Assembly (NCBI RefSeq): GCF_009832905.1
Contig: NZ_CP047135.1
Span: forward strand, 412,001-476,000
Direction of reading: 5' to 3'
Origin: Stenotrophomonas sp. 364
GTDB taxonomy: Bacteria > Pseudomonadota > Gammaproteobacteria > Xanthomonadales > Xanthomonadaceae
Length of the DNA: 64,000 nucleotides
Positions 46,864-56,066 of this stretch are shown here, in pieces. The translations under genes were made by a program, and so were the position numbers. Position 1 is the first letter of the stretch. Every line of letters begins with the position of its first letter. Under the pieces are notes generated by a model. That model was not told the origin of the DNA. It did not search any database and saw nothing but the letters and a program-made list of their open reading frames with translations.

Positions 46864-47568
46864 TCACTCGCACGACACCTTCGGCGCCAACGCCGCCCGC
46901 CAGATCGCATACCCGTCCGGCGTCATGTGCAGCATGTCCTCGCGGAACAGCGCCGCGCGCGGCTGCCCATCGCTGCCCAGCATCGGCGTGTAGATGTCCG
47001 TGTAGCCCGTGTTCGGCAGCTTGGCCAGCGCCGCCTTGATCATCGCGTTGGCCTCGATGATCGCCGGCAGCAGGTTCGCGCGCGACGGGCTCGGCTTGAT
47101 CGAGATGTACTCCACCGTCGTCTTCGGCAGATCACGGTGCACCCGCTGCACGAAGGCCAGCACATCGTCGCGCACCTGCACCGCGCTGCGGCCGCTGTTG
47201 AGGTCGTTGTCGCCGGCGTAGAAGAACACCTTGCACGGCGCGTACGGCACCACCACCTGTCCGGCGTACCACGTACTGTCGCGCACTTCCGAGCCACCGA
47301 AACCGCGGTTGAATACCGGCTGGCCCGGGAAATCGGCGGCCAGGGTGTCCCACATCCGGATCGAACTGCTGCCGATGAACTCGATGCCCCCGCGCGGCGG
47401 CGGGGTGGTGGCGTCGGCCTTGGCGAAATCGGCCATGTCCTGGGCCCAGGCCACGTTGGAGACCTGCGCCGGCACCTGCGGCGGCTTGGCCGGGGACAGG
47501 GCGAACGCGGGCAGGGCGGCGCCAAGCGCCAGGGCGAGCAACAGGGGGCGGGTGCAGCGGTGACGCAT
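46864..47568 (-). CDS. Exported SGNH/GDSL hydrolase
   Basis: A 234-residue periplasmic esterase-like protein with a signal peptide (LLLALALGAALPAFA). SGNH blocks are FIGSSSIRMWDT (nucleophile Ser), NRGFGGSEVRDS, FFYAGDNDLNSG (Asn) and DMLHMTPDGYAIW (Asp and His), all in order. The substrate is unknown; relatives act on carbohydrate or lipid esters. The ATG at 47568 follows GAGGAGT and starts the signal peptide; an alternative ATG lies 18 bases upstream. Monocistronic, with long palindrome D after its stop codon. Confidence 0.9.
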   Translation of the reverse strand: MRHRCTRPLLLALALGAALPAFALSPAKPPQVPAQVSNVAWAQDMADFAKADATTPPPRGGIEFIGSSSIRMWDTLAADFPGQPVFNRGFGGSEVRDSTWYAGQVVVPYAPCKVFFYAGDNDLNSGRSAVQVRDDVLAFVQRVHRDLPKTTVEYISIKPSPSRANLLPAIIEANAMIKAALAKLPNTGYTDIYTPMLGSDGQPRAALFREDMLHMTPDGYAIWRAALAPKVSCE

Positions 47569-47856
47569 CGGCAGACTCCTCGGCATGGCGCCCCATCGAG
47601 CGCCCGGTTCGGTTGAAACCCCATCATAGAAGCTGGGGGCCGGCGCCGCTTTACCCGCCGTGGCGGGGGCTGTGCGCCACGCGTTGCCGACGCCGGGCCG
47701 GTCACTAGCACGGCCTGACCCCGGCCGCCTCCGAGGAAGGTGCGACAGGCTTGTGGCAAAATGACGGATTGCCTGCCCATTCAGCCCTGCCCATGACCCC
47801 TTGCTGCGTGCTGTTCCCCGCGTCCCGGCCCGCCCTGCGTGATGGAGCGTGCCCCC

Positions 47857-48237
47857 GTGGCTGACGAAATCGGGCACATGCCGCGCGGCCCCCGGCGCAT
47901 CTTCAAGGCGGCGGTGTGGTCCTGGCAGGGCCTGCGGGCGGCCTGGCTGCACGAGTCCTCGTTCCGCCTGGAGGTCTACCTGCTGGTGGTGCTGGCGCCG
48001 CTGGCGCTGTGGCTGGGCCAGACCCCGGTGGAGCGTGCGCTGATGATCGGCTCGATGCTGCTGGTGTTGTCCATGGAACTGGCCAACTCGGCCATCGAAG
48101 CGGTGATCGAGCGCTACGGCGCCGAATTCCACGAACTGGCCGGACGCGCCAAGGACATGGGCTCGGCGGCCGTGTTCGTGCTGATGATGAACGTACTGCT
48201 GTGCTGGGGCCTGGTCCTGCTGCCCCGCTTTTTCTGA
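47857..48237 (+). CDS. dgkA: Diacylglycerol kinase
   Basis: A 126-residue three-helix membrane enzyme that phosphorylates diacylglycerol, recycling the by-product of membrane-derived glucan synthesis. The family signature MELANSAIEAVIERYG lies in helix two, followed by HELAGRAKDMGSAAV, which contributes catalytic Glu/Asp residues. GTG 47857 is preferred: it follows GGAG by nine bases and gives (V)ADEIGHMPRGPRR. ATG 47842 lacks a ribosome-binding site. The TerC gene follows by 36 bases on the same strand. Confidence 0.94.
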   Translation: MADEIGHMPRGPRRIFKAAVWSWQGLRAAWLHESSFRLEVYLLVVLAPLALWLGQTPVERALMIGSMLLVLSMELANSAIEAVIERYGAEFHELAGRAKDMGSAAVFVLMMNVLLCWGLVLLPRFF

Positions 48238-48273
48238 GCTGCCCCCACGGCGCATCCCCCCTTGTAAGGATCC

Positions 48274-49029
48274 ATGTCCATGTTTCTTGAGCTGCTGTCC
48301 GACCCCAACGTATGGTTGACCCTGTTCACGCTGAGCGCGCTGGAAATCGTGCTCGGCATCGACAACCTGGTCTTCATCTCCATCGCCGTGAGCAAGCTGC
48401 CCGAAGCGCGCCGCCCGTTCGCGCGCAAGCTGGGCATCGCGGTGGCCTGCATCACCCGCATTGCGCTGCTGGTGTCGCTGGCCTACCTGGCACACATGGA
48501 AGCCAACCTGTTCACCGTAGCCGGTATTGGCATCTCCATCCGCGACCTGGTGCTGATCCTCGGCGGCCTGTTCCTGATCATCAAGGGCGGCATGGAAATC
48601 CGCGAGCTGATCACCGGCGGCGAAGACGAAGACCCCACCACCACCAAGGCCTCGGCCGTGTTCGGCATGGTCATCGCGCAGATCGCGGTGATCGACATCG
48701 TGTTCTCGCTGGACTCGGTGATCACCGCCGTCGGCATCGCCGACCACGTGCCGGTGATGGTGGCCGCGATCCTGCTGTCGGTGGCGGTCATGCTGCTGGC
48801 GGCCAACCCGCTGGGCCGCTTCATCGATGCCAACCCGACCGTGAAGATGCTGGCCCTGGCCTTCATCCTGCTGATCGGTGCGGTGCTGATCCTGGACGGT
48901 CTGGGCGTGCACGTGCCCAAGCCCTACATCTACGCGGCGATGGGCTTCTCGGTGCTGGTGGAGTGGCTGAACCTGCTGATGCGCCGCCGCGCCGTGGCAC
49001 ACAACGTGCCGGGCGCCGGTAACTGGTAA
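48274..49029 (+). CDS. TerC-family membrane protein
   Basis: A 251-residue integral membrane protein with seven to eight hydrophobic helices. The TerC signatures are ALEIVLGIDNLVFISI in helix one-two and QIAVIDIVFSLDSVITA in the middle, whose acidic residues probably bind a metal ion. Family members such as Alx/MntX-type exporters move manganese, and others load metal onto exported proteins. No riboswitch of the yybP-ykoY type is seen in the 36-base gap from dgkA. Confidence 0.92.
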   Translation: MSMFLELLSDPNVWLTLFTLSALEIVLGIDNLVFISIAVSKLPEARRPFARKLGIAVACITRIALLVSLAYLAHMEANLFTVAGIGISIRDLVLILGGLFLIIKGGMEIRELITGGEDEDPTTTKASAVFGMVIAQIAVIDIVFSLDSVITAVGIADHVPVMVAAILLSVAVMLLAANPLGRFIDANPTVKMLALAFILLIGAVLILDGLGVHVPKPYIYAAMGFSVLVEWLNLLMRRRAVAHNVPGAGNW

Positions 49030-49147
49030 CAGGGGGCCGACTACAGGTCGGCAGGTGGGGCGCCCGGCAAAGCCGCCGGCCCCCACATCCGGTTGACCGC
49101 AAACGTGGCATGCTCCGGGTCCCGTCCATCGAAATCCGGAGCCGGCC

Positions 49148-49789
49148 ATGCGATCGTTCTCCCGCCTGTTGTTGCTGGCCATGCTGGCCGCCCTGTTGTC
49201 CGGTTGCGGCTACAACGCCATCCAGCAGAAGGATGAGCAGGTCAAGGCCGGTTGGGCCGAGGTGCTCAACCAGTACAAGCGCCGTGCCGACCTGATTCCC
49301 AATCTGGTGCAGACCGTGGAAGGCTATGCCAACCAGGAACGCCAGGTGCTGACCGACGTGACCAACGCGCGTTCGCGGGTGGGCCAGATCAACGTCAACG
49401 CCGACGATGCCGAGTCGCTCAAGCAGTTCCAGCAGGCCCAGGGCGAACTGAGCGGCGCGCTGTCGCGGCTGCTGGTGGTCACCGAAAACTATCCGAACCT
49501 CAAGTCCGACCAGGGCTTCCGCGACCTGCAGGCGCAGCTGGAAGGCACCGAGAACCGGATCACGGTGGCGCGTGGCCGCTACATCCAGATGGTGCAGGAC
49601 TACAACACCTTCCTGCGCCAGTTCCCGCAGCTGATCACCGCCAAGATCTTCGGCTACCAGGTCAAGCCGAACTTCACCGTGGACAACGAAGCGCAGATCT
49701 CGCAGCCGCCGGCGGTCAAGTTCGGTTCGCAGGCCCCGGCCCCCGCGCCGCAGCCGCAGCCGCAGCCGCAGCAGGCCCCGGCGCAGTAA
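49148..49789 (+). CDS. LemA-family lipoprotein
   Basis: A 213-residue lipoprotein: signal peptide with lipobox LLSGCGYN (Cys near 20). The LemA core is KAGWAEVLNQYKRRADLIPN, LVVTENYPNLKSDQGFRDLQ and YIQMVQDYNTFLRQFP, forming a helical bundle. The last 20 residues are Pro/Gln/Ala repeats (APQPQPQPQ). Function is not established. It is the first of three coupled genes, followed after four bases by a TPM-domain protein, an arrangement common in Proteobacteria. Confidence 0.93.
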   Translation: MRSFSRLLLLAMLAALLSGCGYNAIQQKDEQVKAGWAEVLNQYKRRADLIPNLVQTVEGYANQERQVLTDVTNARSRVGQINVNADDAESLKQFQQAQGELSGALSRLLVVTENYPNLKSDQGFRDLQAQLEGTENRITVARGRYIQMVQDYNTFLRQFPQLITAKIFGYQVKPNFTVDNEAQISQPPAVKFGSQAPAPAPQPQPQPQQAPAQ

Positions 49790-49793
49790 CCCG

Positions 49794-50690
49794 ATGAACC
49801 TCCTTCGCCTGCTGCGCGGCCTGGTACTGGCGGGGCTCTGCCTGGCCGGGCCGGCGCTTGCCCAGGCCGACGTGGTGATCCCGCCGCTGTCCTCGCCGGT
49901 GGTCGATACCACCGGCACCCTGGATGCCGCCCAGGTCCAGGCGCTGCAGTCGCAGGCGTTGGCCCTGCAGCAGCGCAAAGGCAGCCAACTGCAGATCCTG
50001 ATGGTGCCCAGCACCGCGCCCGAATCGATCGAGCAGTACACCCAGCGGGTGTTCGAGCAGTGGCAGATCGGCCGCAAGGGCGTGGACGACGGCGTGCTGC
50101 TGGTGGTGGCCAAGGATGACCGCCGCGTCCGCATCGAACCCGGTTACGGACTGGAAGGGGCGATCCCCGACGCCATCGCCAACCGCGTCATCCAGGAATA
50201 CCTGGCCCCGCGCTTCCGCGCCAACGACTACGCCGGCGGCCTGGCCGATGCCAGCGCCGCGCTGATCAAACTGATCGACGGCGAGGACCTGCCGGCGCCG
50301 GTCAGTACCCACCGCGCCAGCCCCAATCCTGACGGCGGCGGCTGGACCTTCGCGCTGGTGATCGGCTTCTTCGTTGGCAGCGTCCTGCGCGCCATCCTCG
50401 GCTGGCTGCCGCGCCCGGTGCGGGCGCTGCTGGGCGGCGGCGGCGCGGCGGTGGTCGCCTTCCTGTTCACCTCGTTGTGGCTGGCCAGCGGCCTGGCCGG
50501 GCTGATCGGTCTGATCGTCGGCCTGTCGTCCGGCCGGGCCGGTGCGTTCGCGCGCGGCGGTGGCTGGGGCGGCGGTGGCGGCTGGGGCGGAGGCGGATTC
50601 GGTGGGGGCGGTGGCTTCGGCGGCGGTGGAGGCGGCTGGGGCGGCGGCGGTGGACGTTCAGGGGGCGGTGGCGCCTCGGGAGGCTGGTGA
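49794..50690 (+). CDS. TPM-domain membrane protein with Gly-rich tail (YgcG-like)
   Basis: A 298-residue protein: signal peptide (GLCLAGPALA), TPM domain from about 35 to 160 with LQQRKGSQLQILMV, QRVFEQWQIGRKGVDDGVLL and RIEPGYGLEGAIPDA, then two membrane helices near 185-205 and 215-240. The C-terminal 50 residues are almost pure Gly with spaced Trp/Phe, a low-complexity tail typical of YgcG proteins. TPM relatives have been tied to phosphatase activity and photosystem repair in plants; the role here is unknown. It overlaps the next gene (TGATG). Confidence 0.9.
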   Translation: MNLLRLLRGLVLAGLCLAGPALAQADVVIPPLSSPVVDTTGTLDAAQVQALQSQALALQQRKGSQLQILMVPSTAPESIEQYTQRVFEQWQIGRKGVDDGVLLVVAKDDRRVRIEPGYGLEGAIPDAIANRVIQEYLAPRFRANDYAGGLADASAALIKLIDGEDLPAPVSTHRASPNPDGGGWTFALVIGFFVGSVLRAILGWLPRPVRALLGGGGAAVVAFLFTSLWLASGLAGLIGLIVGLSSGRAGAFARGGGWGGGGGWGGGGFGGGGGFGGGGGGWGGGGGRSGGGGASGGW

Positions 50691-51178
50691 TGCGCTGGCT
50701 TCGGCACATGTTTTCCCCCTCGGTGCGGCGCGCGTTCCCGCCCGGACGCCTGCAGGCGATCACCGACGCGATCACCGCCGGCGAGCGCCGGCACGGTGGT
50801 CAGGTGATGTTCGCGGTGGAGGCGGACCTGCCACTGCTGGCGCTGTGGCAGCGGGTCAGCCCCCGCCAGCGCGCCGAGCATGCCTTCGCGCAGCTGCGCA
50901 CCTGGGATACCGAACACAACAACGGCGTGCTGGTGTACCTGCTGCTGGCCGACCACGCCATCGAGCTGGTCGCCGACCGCGGCCTGCGCGGCAAGGTGGG
51001 CGAGGCGCAATGGGCGGCCATCTGCGCCCACATGCAGCAGCGCCTGCGCGACGGTGCGTTGCAGGACGCGGTACTGCTGGCCATCGGGGAAGTATCGGAC
51101 CTGCTGGCCGGGCACTATCCGCCGGTTCCGGGGTCACAGGATGACGGCCTGCCGAACACGCCGCAGATTCTGGGCTGA
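50690..51178 (+). CDS. TPM-domain protein, second member of the lemA operon
   Basis: A 162-residue TPM-domain protein without obvious signal peptide. GERRHGGQVMFAVEADL, AFAQLRTWDTEHNNGVLVY and RGLRGKVGEAQW match the domain. There is no Gly-rich tail and no membrane helix, so it probably acts in the cytoplasm or attached to its operon partners. The ATG uses the last base of the preceding stop codon, so translation is coupled. Function unknown. Confidence 0.9.
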   Translation: MRWLRHMFSPSVRRAFPPGRLQAITDAITAGERRHGGQVMFAVEADLPLLALWQRVSPRQRAEHAFAQLRTWDTEHNNGVLVYLLLADHAIELVADRGLRGKVGEAQWAAICAHMQQRLRDGALQDAVLLAIGEVSDLLAGHYPPVPGSQDDGLPNTPQILG

Positions 51179-51262
51179 AGCCCGGCAGTCGCGCGATCGG
51201 CGCCGCCGCGAGGCCGCTCCCGGGCGGCGCTAGAATATCTGCATCCCTGCAAGGCGTCCTTC

Positions 51263-52153
51263 ATGATCTATTTCCACGACATCGACCCCATCGCCATCTC
51301 GCTTGGGCCGGTCAAAGTGCATTGGTACGGCATCATGTACCTGCTCGGCTTCACCGCCGCCTGGTGGCTGGGGCGCAAGCGGATCGCCGCCGGGCGCCTC
51401 CCGGGGGTGAATGCCGATGGATTTTCCGACCTGCTGTTCTACGCCATGCTCGGCGTGGTGGTGGGCGGGCGCGTAGGCTACATGCTGTTCTATGCGCTGG
51501 GCGATTTCCTGCACAACCCGCTGCTGCTGTTCAAGGTATGGGATGGCGGCATGAGCTTCCACGGCGGCCTGCTGGGCGTGCTGTTCGCCGCGTGGTGGTG
51601 GTCGCGCAAGCACCGCCTGCACCTGTTCGACACCCTGGATTTCGTGGCCCCGCTGGTTCCGTTGGGCCTGGGCTTCGGCCGCGTCGGCAACTTCATCGGT
51701 GCCGAACTGTGGGGCAAGTACACCGGCGGCACCTGGGGCGTGGTGTTTCCCAGTGGCCTGCCGGCGCCGTTGAACGGGCTGGACCTGGCCACGTTGAAGG
51801 AGCAGTTCGCCACCGGCGCGCTCAACCCCTACGCCCGCCATCCCTCGCAGCTGTATGAAGCGCTGCTGGAAGGCCTGGTGATGTTCCTGGTGCTGTGGGC
51901 GGTGTCGGCCACGCCGCGCCATCGCTACGTGATCGCCGGCCTGTTCGCGCTGTTGTACGGCATCTTCCGCTTCGCCGTGGAGTTCGTACGCATGCCCGAC
52001 AATGGCGTGTACGTCGCCTTCGGCTGGCTGACCAAGGGCCAGATCCTGTGCGTGCCGCTGATCGCCTTCGGCCTGGTGCTGCTGGCCCTGTCGCGCCGCG
52101 CCCCGGTGCTGCAGCCGCAGCTGCCGGTGCAGACCGCGGGGGCCAAGGCATGA
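51263..52153 (+). CDS. lgt: Prolipoprotein diacylglyceryl transferase
   Basis: First enzyme of lipoprotein maturation, adding diacylglycerol to the lipobox cysteine at the inner membrane. The 296-residue protein has seven helices. It starts [20 protein letters not shown] and shows the Lgt signature [13 protein letters not shown] near 145-157 plus [11 protein letters not shown], both with catalytic or lipid-binding residues, and [21 protein letters not shown] at 51231 may be its -10 box. The stop codon overlaps the thyA start by four bases. Confidence 0.96.
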   Translation: MIYFHDIDPIAISLGPVKVHWYGIMYLLGFTAAWWLGRKRIAAGRLPGVNADGFSDLLFYAMLGVVVGGRVGYMLFYALGDFLHNPLLLFKVWDGGMSFHGGLLGVLFAAWWWSRKHRLHLFDTLDFVAPLVPLGLGFGRVGNFIGAELWGKYTGGTWGVVFPSGLPAPLNGLDLATLKEQFATGALNPYARHPSQLYEALLEGLVMFLVLWAVSATPRHRYVIAGLFALLYGIFRFAVEFVRMPDNGVYVAFGWLTKGQILCVPLIAFGLVLLALSRRAPVLQPQLPVQTAGAKA

Positions 52154-52944
52154 AGCCCTACCTGGACCTGCTGCAGCACGTGCTGGAGAACGGCACCGAA
52201 AAGTCGGACCGCACCGGCACCGGCACGCGCAGCGTGTTCGGCTGGCAGATGCGCTTCAACCTGGGCGACGGCTTTCCGCTGGTCACCACCAAGAAGCTGC
52301 ACCTGCGGTCGATCATCCATGAGCTGCTGTGGTTCCTGAAGGGCGACACCAACATCGGCTACCTCACCGACAACCAGGTGCGCATCTGGGACGAGTGGGC
52401 CGATGCCAACGGCGACCTCGGCCCGATCTACGGCAAGCAGTGGCGCAGCTGGGCCACCGCCGATGGCGGCAGCATCGACCAGATGCAGTGGCTGGTGGAG
52501 GAGATCAAACGCAATCCCGATTCGCGGCGGCTGGTGGTCAGCGCCTGGAACGTGGGCGAGCTGTCGCAGATGGCGTTGATGCCCTGCCACAACCTGTTCC
52601 AGTTCTACGTGGTGGACGGCAAGCTCAGCTGCCAGTTGTACCAGCGCAGCGGCGACATCTTCCTGGGCGTGCCGTTCAACATCGCCAGCTACGCGCTGCT
52701 CACCCATATGGTGGCGCAGGCCACCGGGCTGGGCGTGGGCGACTTCGTGCATACCCTGGGCGACGCGCACCTGTATTCCAACCACGTCGACCAGGCGCGC
52801 GAGCAGCTGTCGCGCACGCCCCGCGCGCTGCCGCAGCTGTGGTTGAACCCGGCGGTCACCGACCTGTTCGGCTTCCAGTTCGATGACATCCGCATCGACG
52901 GCTACGATCCCCACCCGGCGATCAAGGCGCCGGTCGCGGTATGA
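52150..52944 (+). CDS. thyA: Thymidylate synthase
   Basis: Converts dUMP to dTMP using methylene-THF. At 264 residues it has the E. coli length. [14 protein letters not shown] binds dUMP phosphate, [12 protein letters not shown] carries the catalytic Cys near 146, and [18 protein letters not shown] is the folate and dUMP site. The C-terminus ends IKAPVAV as usual. It overlaps lgt upstream and folA downstream by four bases each, so the three genes form a tightly coupled unit that pairs dTMP synthesis with recycling of dihydrofolate. Confidence 0.98.
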   Translation: MKPYLDLLQHVLENGTEKSDRTGTGTRSVFGWQMRFNLGDGFPLVTTKKLHLRSIIHELLWFLKGDTNIGYLTDNQVRIWDEWADANGDLGPIYGKQWRSWATADGGSIDQMQWLVEEIKRNPDSRRLVVSAWNVGELSQMALMPCHNLFQFYVVDGKLSCQLYQRSGDIFLGVPFNIASYALLTHMVAQATGLGVGDFVHTLGDAHLYSNHVDQAREQLSRTPRALPQLWLNPAVTDLFGFQFDDIRIDGYDPHPAIKAPVAV

Positions 52945-53444
52945 CGGCGATCCGGCTGTCGCTGATCGCCGCGCTGGACCGCAGCCACGGCATCGGCCAC
53001 GACAACCAGCTGCCGTGGCAGCTGCCCGATGACCTCAAGCGCTTCAAGGCGTTGACTTTGGGCAAGCCGATCCTGATGGGGCGCAAGACCGCGCAGTCGC
53101 TCGGTCGCGCGCTGCCGGGCCGCCCCAACCTGGTGCTCACCCGCAGCGGCCAGGTGCCGTTCGAGGGCATGCAGGCGGTGGCCTCGGTAGACGACGCGCT
53201 GGCCTTCGCCGCGGCCAGCGGTGCCGATGAGCTGTGCGTGATCGGCGGAGGCGAGGTGTATCGCCTGACGCTGGCCCAGGCCACCGACCTGCACCTGACC
53301 TGGGTGGACACCACGGTGGCCGCCGACACCCACTTCCCGCCGGTAGACCCGGCGCTGTGGGTGGAAGTGGCACGCGAGCACCACCCGGCCGACGCACGGC
53401 ATTCGGCCGCGTTCGACTTCGTGGATTACATACGACGCCCGTAG
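52941..53444 (+). CDS. folA: Dihydrofolate reductase
   Basis: Reduces dihydrofolate, the product of ThyA, to tetrahydrofolate. The 167-residue sequence has [24 protein letters not shown] at its start (quoted motif core [11 protein letters not shown]), with the catalytic acid D in LPDDLKRFK, then [16 protein letters not shown] and [12 protein letters not shown]. Its ATG overlaps the thyA stop. The stop codon TAG is the last three bases of the GTAG head of the first REP in the downstream array. Confidence 0.97.
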   Translation: MTAIRLSLIAALDRSHGIGHDNQLPWQLPDDLKRFKALTLGKPILMGRKTAQSLGRALPGRPNLVLTRSGQVPFEGMQAVASVDDALAFAAASGADELCVIGGGEVYRLTLAQATDLHLTWVDTTVAADTHFPPVDPALWVEVAREHHPADARHSAAFDFVDYIRRP

Positions 53445-53662
53445 AGCCGGGTTCTACCCGGCTTGTATCAGCAGCCCGCAAGGCAGCATCGTAGAGCCGG
53501 GCTCTGCCCGGCTGGCATCAGCAGCGCGCAAGGCAGCATCGTAGAGCCGGGTTCTACCCGGCTGGCATCAGCAGCGCGCAAGGCAGCATCGTAGAGCCGG
53601 GCTCTGCCCGGCTGGTATCAGCAGCGCGCAAGGCAGCATCGTAGAGCCGGGCTCTGCCCGGC
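53441..53662 (+). repeat. Array of five SMAG-type REPs with 50-bp period
   Basis: gtagagccgggttctacccg or ...gctctgcccg heads lie at 53441, 53491, 53541, 53591 and 53641, exactly 50 bp apart. The spacers (catcagcagcgcgcaaggca) are nearly identical, so whole 50-bp units were duplicated in tandem. The array begins inside the folA stop codon and ends inside a truncated minus-strand gene. Confidence 0.92.
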
Positions 53663-53856
53663 GCCAGCGAGGTGTCGATGCTTGCCCGGCCGGCGCCTTC
53701 GCGCTGCAGGAACACGAAGCTGGCGGTATGCGCATGGCGCTGCACCCACAGCATCTTGCGCGTGCGTTGGAACCCGGTGGGCACCAGCAGCGCGTCGAAC
53801 GCGGCCTGCATGCTCGCCAATGACGCCGTGGGGGTGATGGAAGCCTGTTCGGGCAC
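53554..53856 (-). pseudogene. DUF4304-like gene truncated by the REP array
   Basis: From GTG 53856 the frame reads about 64 residues that resemble the beginning of a DUF4304 protein (MQAAFDALLVPTGFQRTRK, then VQRHAHTASFVFLQRE). It then runs into the REP array, where it encodes repeats of AEPGST-type sequence until a stop codon at 53554. DUF4304 domains are about twice this length, so the C-terminal half appears to be lost. It lies 26 bases downstream of the DUF1287 gene's end. Confidence 0.6.
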
Positions 53857-53882
53857 GGGCGCGTCCTTGCGGTGGCCAGCGC

Positions 53883-54548
53883 TCAGGCTGGCGGCCGGTA
53901 ATGGCCGATGAGGGTGTGGGCGAACAGCAGGTCTTCTTCCTGCGTGCCGCGCGCGATGTTGTGCAGGATCAGTGGGGTGCCGTCGCTGCGTCGTCGGTCG
54001 GAGACGATACCTACGTGCAGAAGCCCGCTGCCCTTGAGCTTCCAGGCCACGATGTCCCCGGCGGCAAAGTCGGCCGCCTGGCGCGACGCCGGTTGCTGCC
54101 AGCCCTGGCGCTCGAACCAGCGCATCAGGTTGGGCACGCGGCGATGGTCGATGTTGCGGTCCGGCCGCGACAGCCCCCACAGCGCCGGGTAGGCGCTGAA
54201 GGCGCGGCGCATGTCCTCGTGGATACGTTGCTGCAGATCCACGCCCTGTGTGCGCAGGGCGCGCACGATCACATCGGTGCACACGCCGCCGTCGATGGGG
54301 ACGTCGCCACCGGGATATCCCAGGACGGCATAGGCCGGGTCGTAGCGCACGGTCTGCCCGATCTGGCTACGCGCAGCGGCCACCAGCGGCGGCGAGGGCA
54401 GCGTCGGTGGCCGTGCGGCGGGGGCGGGCGTGGCGACCGGCGCGCCGGTGTCGCCAGCCGCTGGCGTCGGGCTGCGCTGGCAGGCGATACCGGCCACGGC
54501 CAGCAGTCCTGCCAGACCCACCCGCAGCCACCGACCCGTGCCAATCAT
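53883..54548 (-). CDS. DUF1287-family lipoprotein
   Basis: A 221-residue lipoprotein: signal peptide with lipobox AVAGIAC. The DUF1287 domain from about 60 onward shows QIGQTVRYDPAYAVLGYPGG, DGGVCTDVIVRALRTQG with a likely catalytic Cys, and HVGIVSDRRRSDG and ILHNIARGTQEED with a His, resembling NlpC/P60-type or amidase folds. The substrate is unknown. It overlaps the apaH gene's end by four bases (ATGA), so it belongs to the long lptD-to-apaH transcript. Confidence 0.88.
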   Translation of the reverse strand: MIGTGRWLRVGLAGLLAVAGIACQRSPTPAAGDTGAPVATPAPAARPPTLPSPPLVAAARSQIGQTVRYDPAYAVLGYPGGDVPIDGGVCTDVIVRALRTQGVDLQQRIHEDMRRAFSAYPALWGLSRPDRNIDHRRVPNLMRWFERQGWQQPASRQAADFAAGDIVAWKLKGSGLLHVGIVSDRRRSDGTPLILHNIARGTQEEDLLFAHTLIGHYRPPA

Positions 54549-55555
54549 GCCGGGGTCGGGGTGCTTCCGCCGGTGTCGCCGGCCGGTTCGGGGTTGCGGC
54601 GCGGAGACGATGGACCACGCGGACCGCGTTCGCGACGCTGGCCCTGCGGCTGCCGCGGCGGGCGGCCGTTGCCCTGCGTCTCGCCATCGCCGGCCGGACG
54701 CCGTGCCGGCGGACGCGGCGGCGACACGGGCCGGGGCACGTCGCGCCCCGGCACCTGCACCACGCGCAGTTCCTCGGTATCCAGCTGCAGCGCGGTGAGC
54801 TTGCCGCCCCACACCGCGCCGGTGTCGATGGCATGCACGCCCTGGGTGATGGTCAGGCCCAGCGCGGACCAGTGCCCGCACACGATCTTCAGGTCACGCT
54901 CGGCGCGGCCCGGCACTTCGAACCACGGGTACAAGCCCTGTTCCTGCGTCCCCGGCGTGCCCTTGTCCTCGATCCCGATGCGGCCACGCGGCGTGCAGTA
55001 ACGCATGCGTGTGAACAGGTTGATGATCGCGCGCGAGCGATCGTACCCGGCCAGGCCGGGCGACCAGCTGGGCTTGTCGCCGTACATGTTGCGGAACAGC
55101 TTGCGGTAGCCGCTGCCGTGCAGCTGCACCTCCACTTCGCGGGCATGCTTCTCGGCCAGCTGGGTGGTCCATTTCGGGGCCAGCCCGGCGTGGATCATCA
55201 TCCAGCCCAGTTCGCGGTCCACGTGCGCCAGCTTCTGCAGGCGCAGCCAGTCCAGCAGCACGTCGCGGTCGTTGGCCTGCACGATACGCAGCAGGTCCGG
55301 GTTGACCTTGCGCTGCTCTTCCTCGGTGCGGGCACCCACGGCCAGCAGACTCAGGTCATGGTTGCCCAGCACCACCACGCTGCTGTCGCGCAGCGAATGG
55401 ACCAGGCGCAGGGTTTCCAGCGACTGCCCGCCGCGGTTGACCAGGTCCCCGCAGAACCACAGGGTATCCACTGCCGGGTCGAAGCGGATCTTCTCCAGCA
55501 ACCGCTGGGTGACGTCGTAGCAGCCCTGCAGGTCGCCGATGGCCCATACACTCAT
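54545..55555 (-). CDS. apaH: Bis(5'-nucleosyl)-tetraphosphatase, symmetrical (ApaH), with long C-terminal tail
   Basis: Splits diadenosine tetraphosphate into two ADP and also decaps Np4-capped RNA. The metallophosphatase motifs are all there: IGDLQGCY (7-14), FCGDLVNRGG (34-43), VLGNHDLSLL, and MMIHAGLAPKW. The core ends near residue 270; a 65-residue tail follows, rich in Pro, Arg and Gly (PPRPPARRPAGDG, QGQRRERGPRG), which E. coli ApaH lacks. Such a basic disordered tail could bind RNA, an inference. It is coupled to the DUF1287 gene and follows apaG by 13 bases. Confidence 0.95.
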   Translation of the reverse strand: MSVWAIGDLQGCYDVTQRLLEKIRFDPAVDTLWFCGDLVNRGGQSLETLRLVHSLRDSSVVVLGNHDLSLLAVGARTEEEQRKVNPDLLRIVQANDRDVLLDWLRLQKLAHVDRELGWMMIHAGLAPKWTTQLAEKHAREVEVQLHGSGYRKLFRNMYGDKPSWSPGLAGYDRSRAIINLFTRMRYCTPRGRIGIEDKGTPGTQEQGLYPWFEVPGRAERDLKIVCGHWSALGLTITQGVHAIDTGAVWGGKLTALQLDTEELRVVQVPGRDVPRPVSPPRPPARRPAGDGETQGNGRPPRQPQGQRRERGPRGPSSPRRNPEPAGDTGGSTPTPA

Positions 55556-55568
55556 GCGCGCGCCTCCA

Positions 55569-55952
55569 TCAGTGCAGTGTGCGTGGAACGGTCAACACGA
55601 ACGGCGCGATGGCGGCGGCGAACTCGGTGCCATCGTCGGCCACCATGTCGTAATGCCCCTGCATCGTGCCGTGTTCAGTTTCCAGCATGACACCGGAGGT
55701 GTAACGGAAGTCTTCACCCGGGCGCAGCCGCGGCTGCTCGCCGATCACCCCGTCGCCATCCACGTGCTCGATGCGGCCGTTGGCATCGGTGATGCGCCAG
55801 TGGCGTGCCACCAGGCGGGCGGCCACGCGGCCATGGTTGTGGATGCGGATCGTATAGGCGAACGCGTAGCGCCCGTCCTCCGGCGTGGACTGGTCGTCGA
55901 GGAAGCGCGGAGCGACCTCGACCGAGATCGCATAGTGTGCAGCGTCGTTCAT
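55569..55952 (-). CDS. apaG: ApaG protein
   Basis: A 127-residue protein of the ApaG/DUF525 family, a fibronectin-III-like beta sandwich. [41 protein letters not shown] strands and [12 protein letters not shown] are typical. Its GxGVxGxxP-like loop (GDGVIGEQP) resembles a nucleotide-binding loop, but the biochemical role is unsettled. It lies between rsmA and apaH in the classic order. Confidence 0.95.
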   Translation of the reverse strand: MNDAAHYAISVEVAPRFLDDQSTPEDGRYAFAYTIRIHNHGRVAARLVARHWRITDANGRIEHVDGDGVIGEQPRLRPGEDFRYTSGVMLETEHGTMQGHYDMVADDGTEFAAAIAPFVLTVPRTLH

Positions 55953-56066
55953 GCAGGCAGTTTAGAGAATGTCGTGCAGTTTGAGGTGAGCGCGCCATGG
56001 AATGGCGCGCTCCTTCAGGGATTTCAAGCGGTTCTGCGTGCCTGCGTCCAACGCAGGCCGGGGCGA

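Noticed and set aside
53441..53662. Regular 50-bp repeats that might be taken for a CRISPR array
   Set aside because: The spacers are nearly identical, the repeated unit is a GTAG-headed REP, and no cas genes are near.
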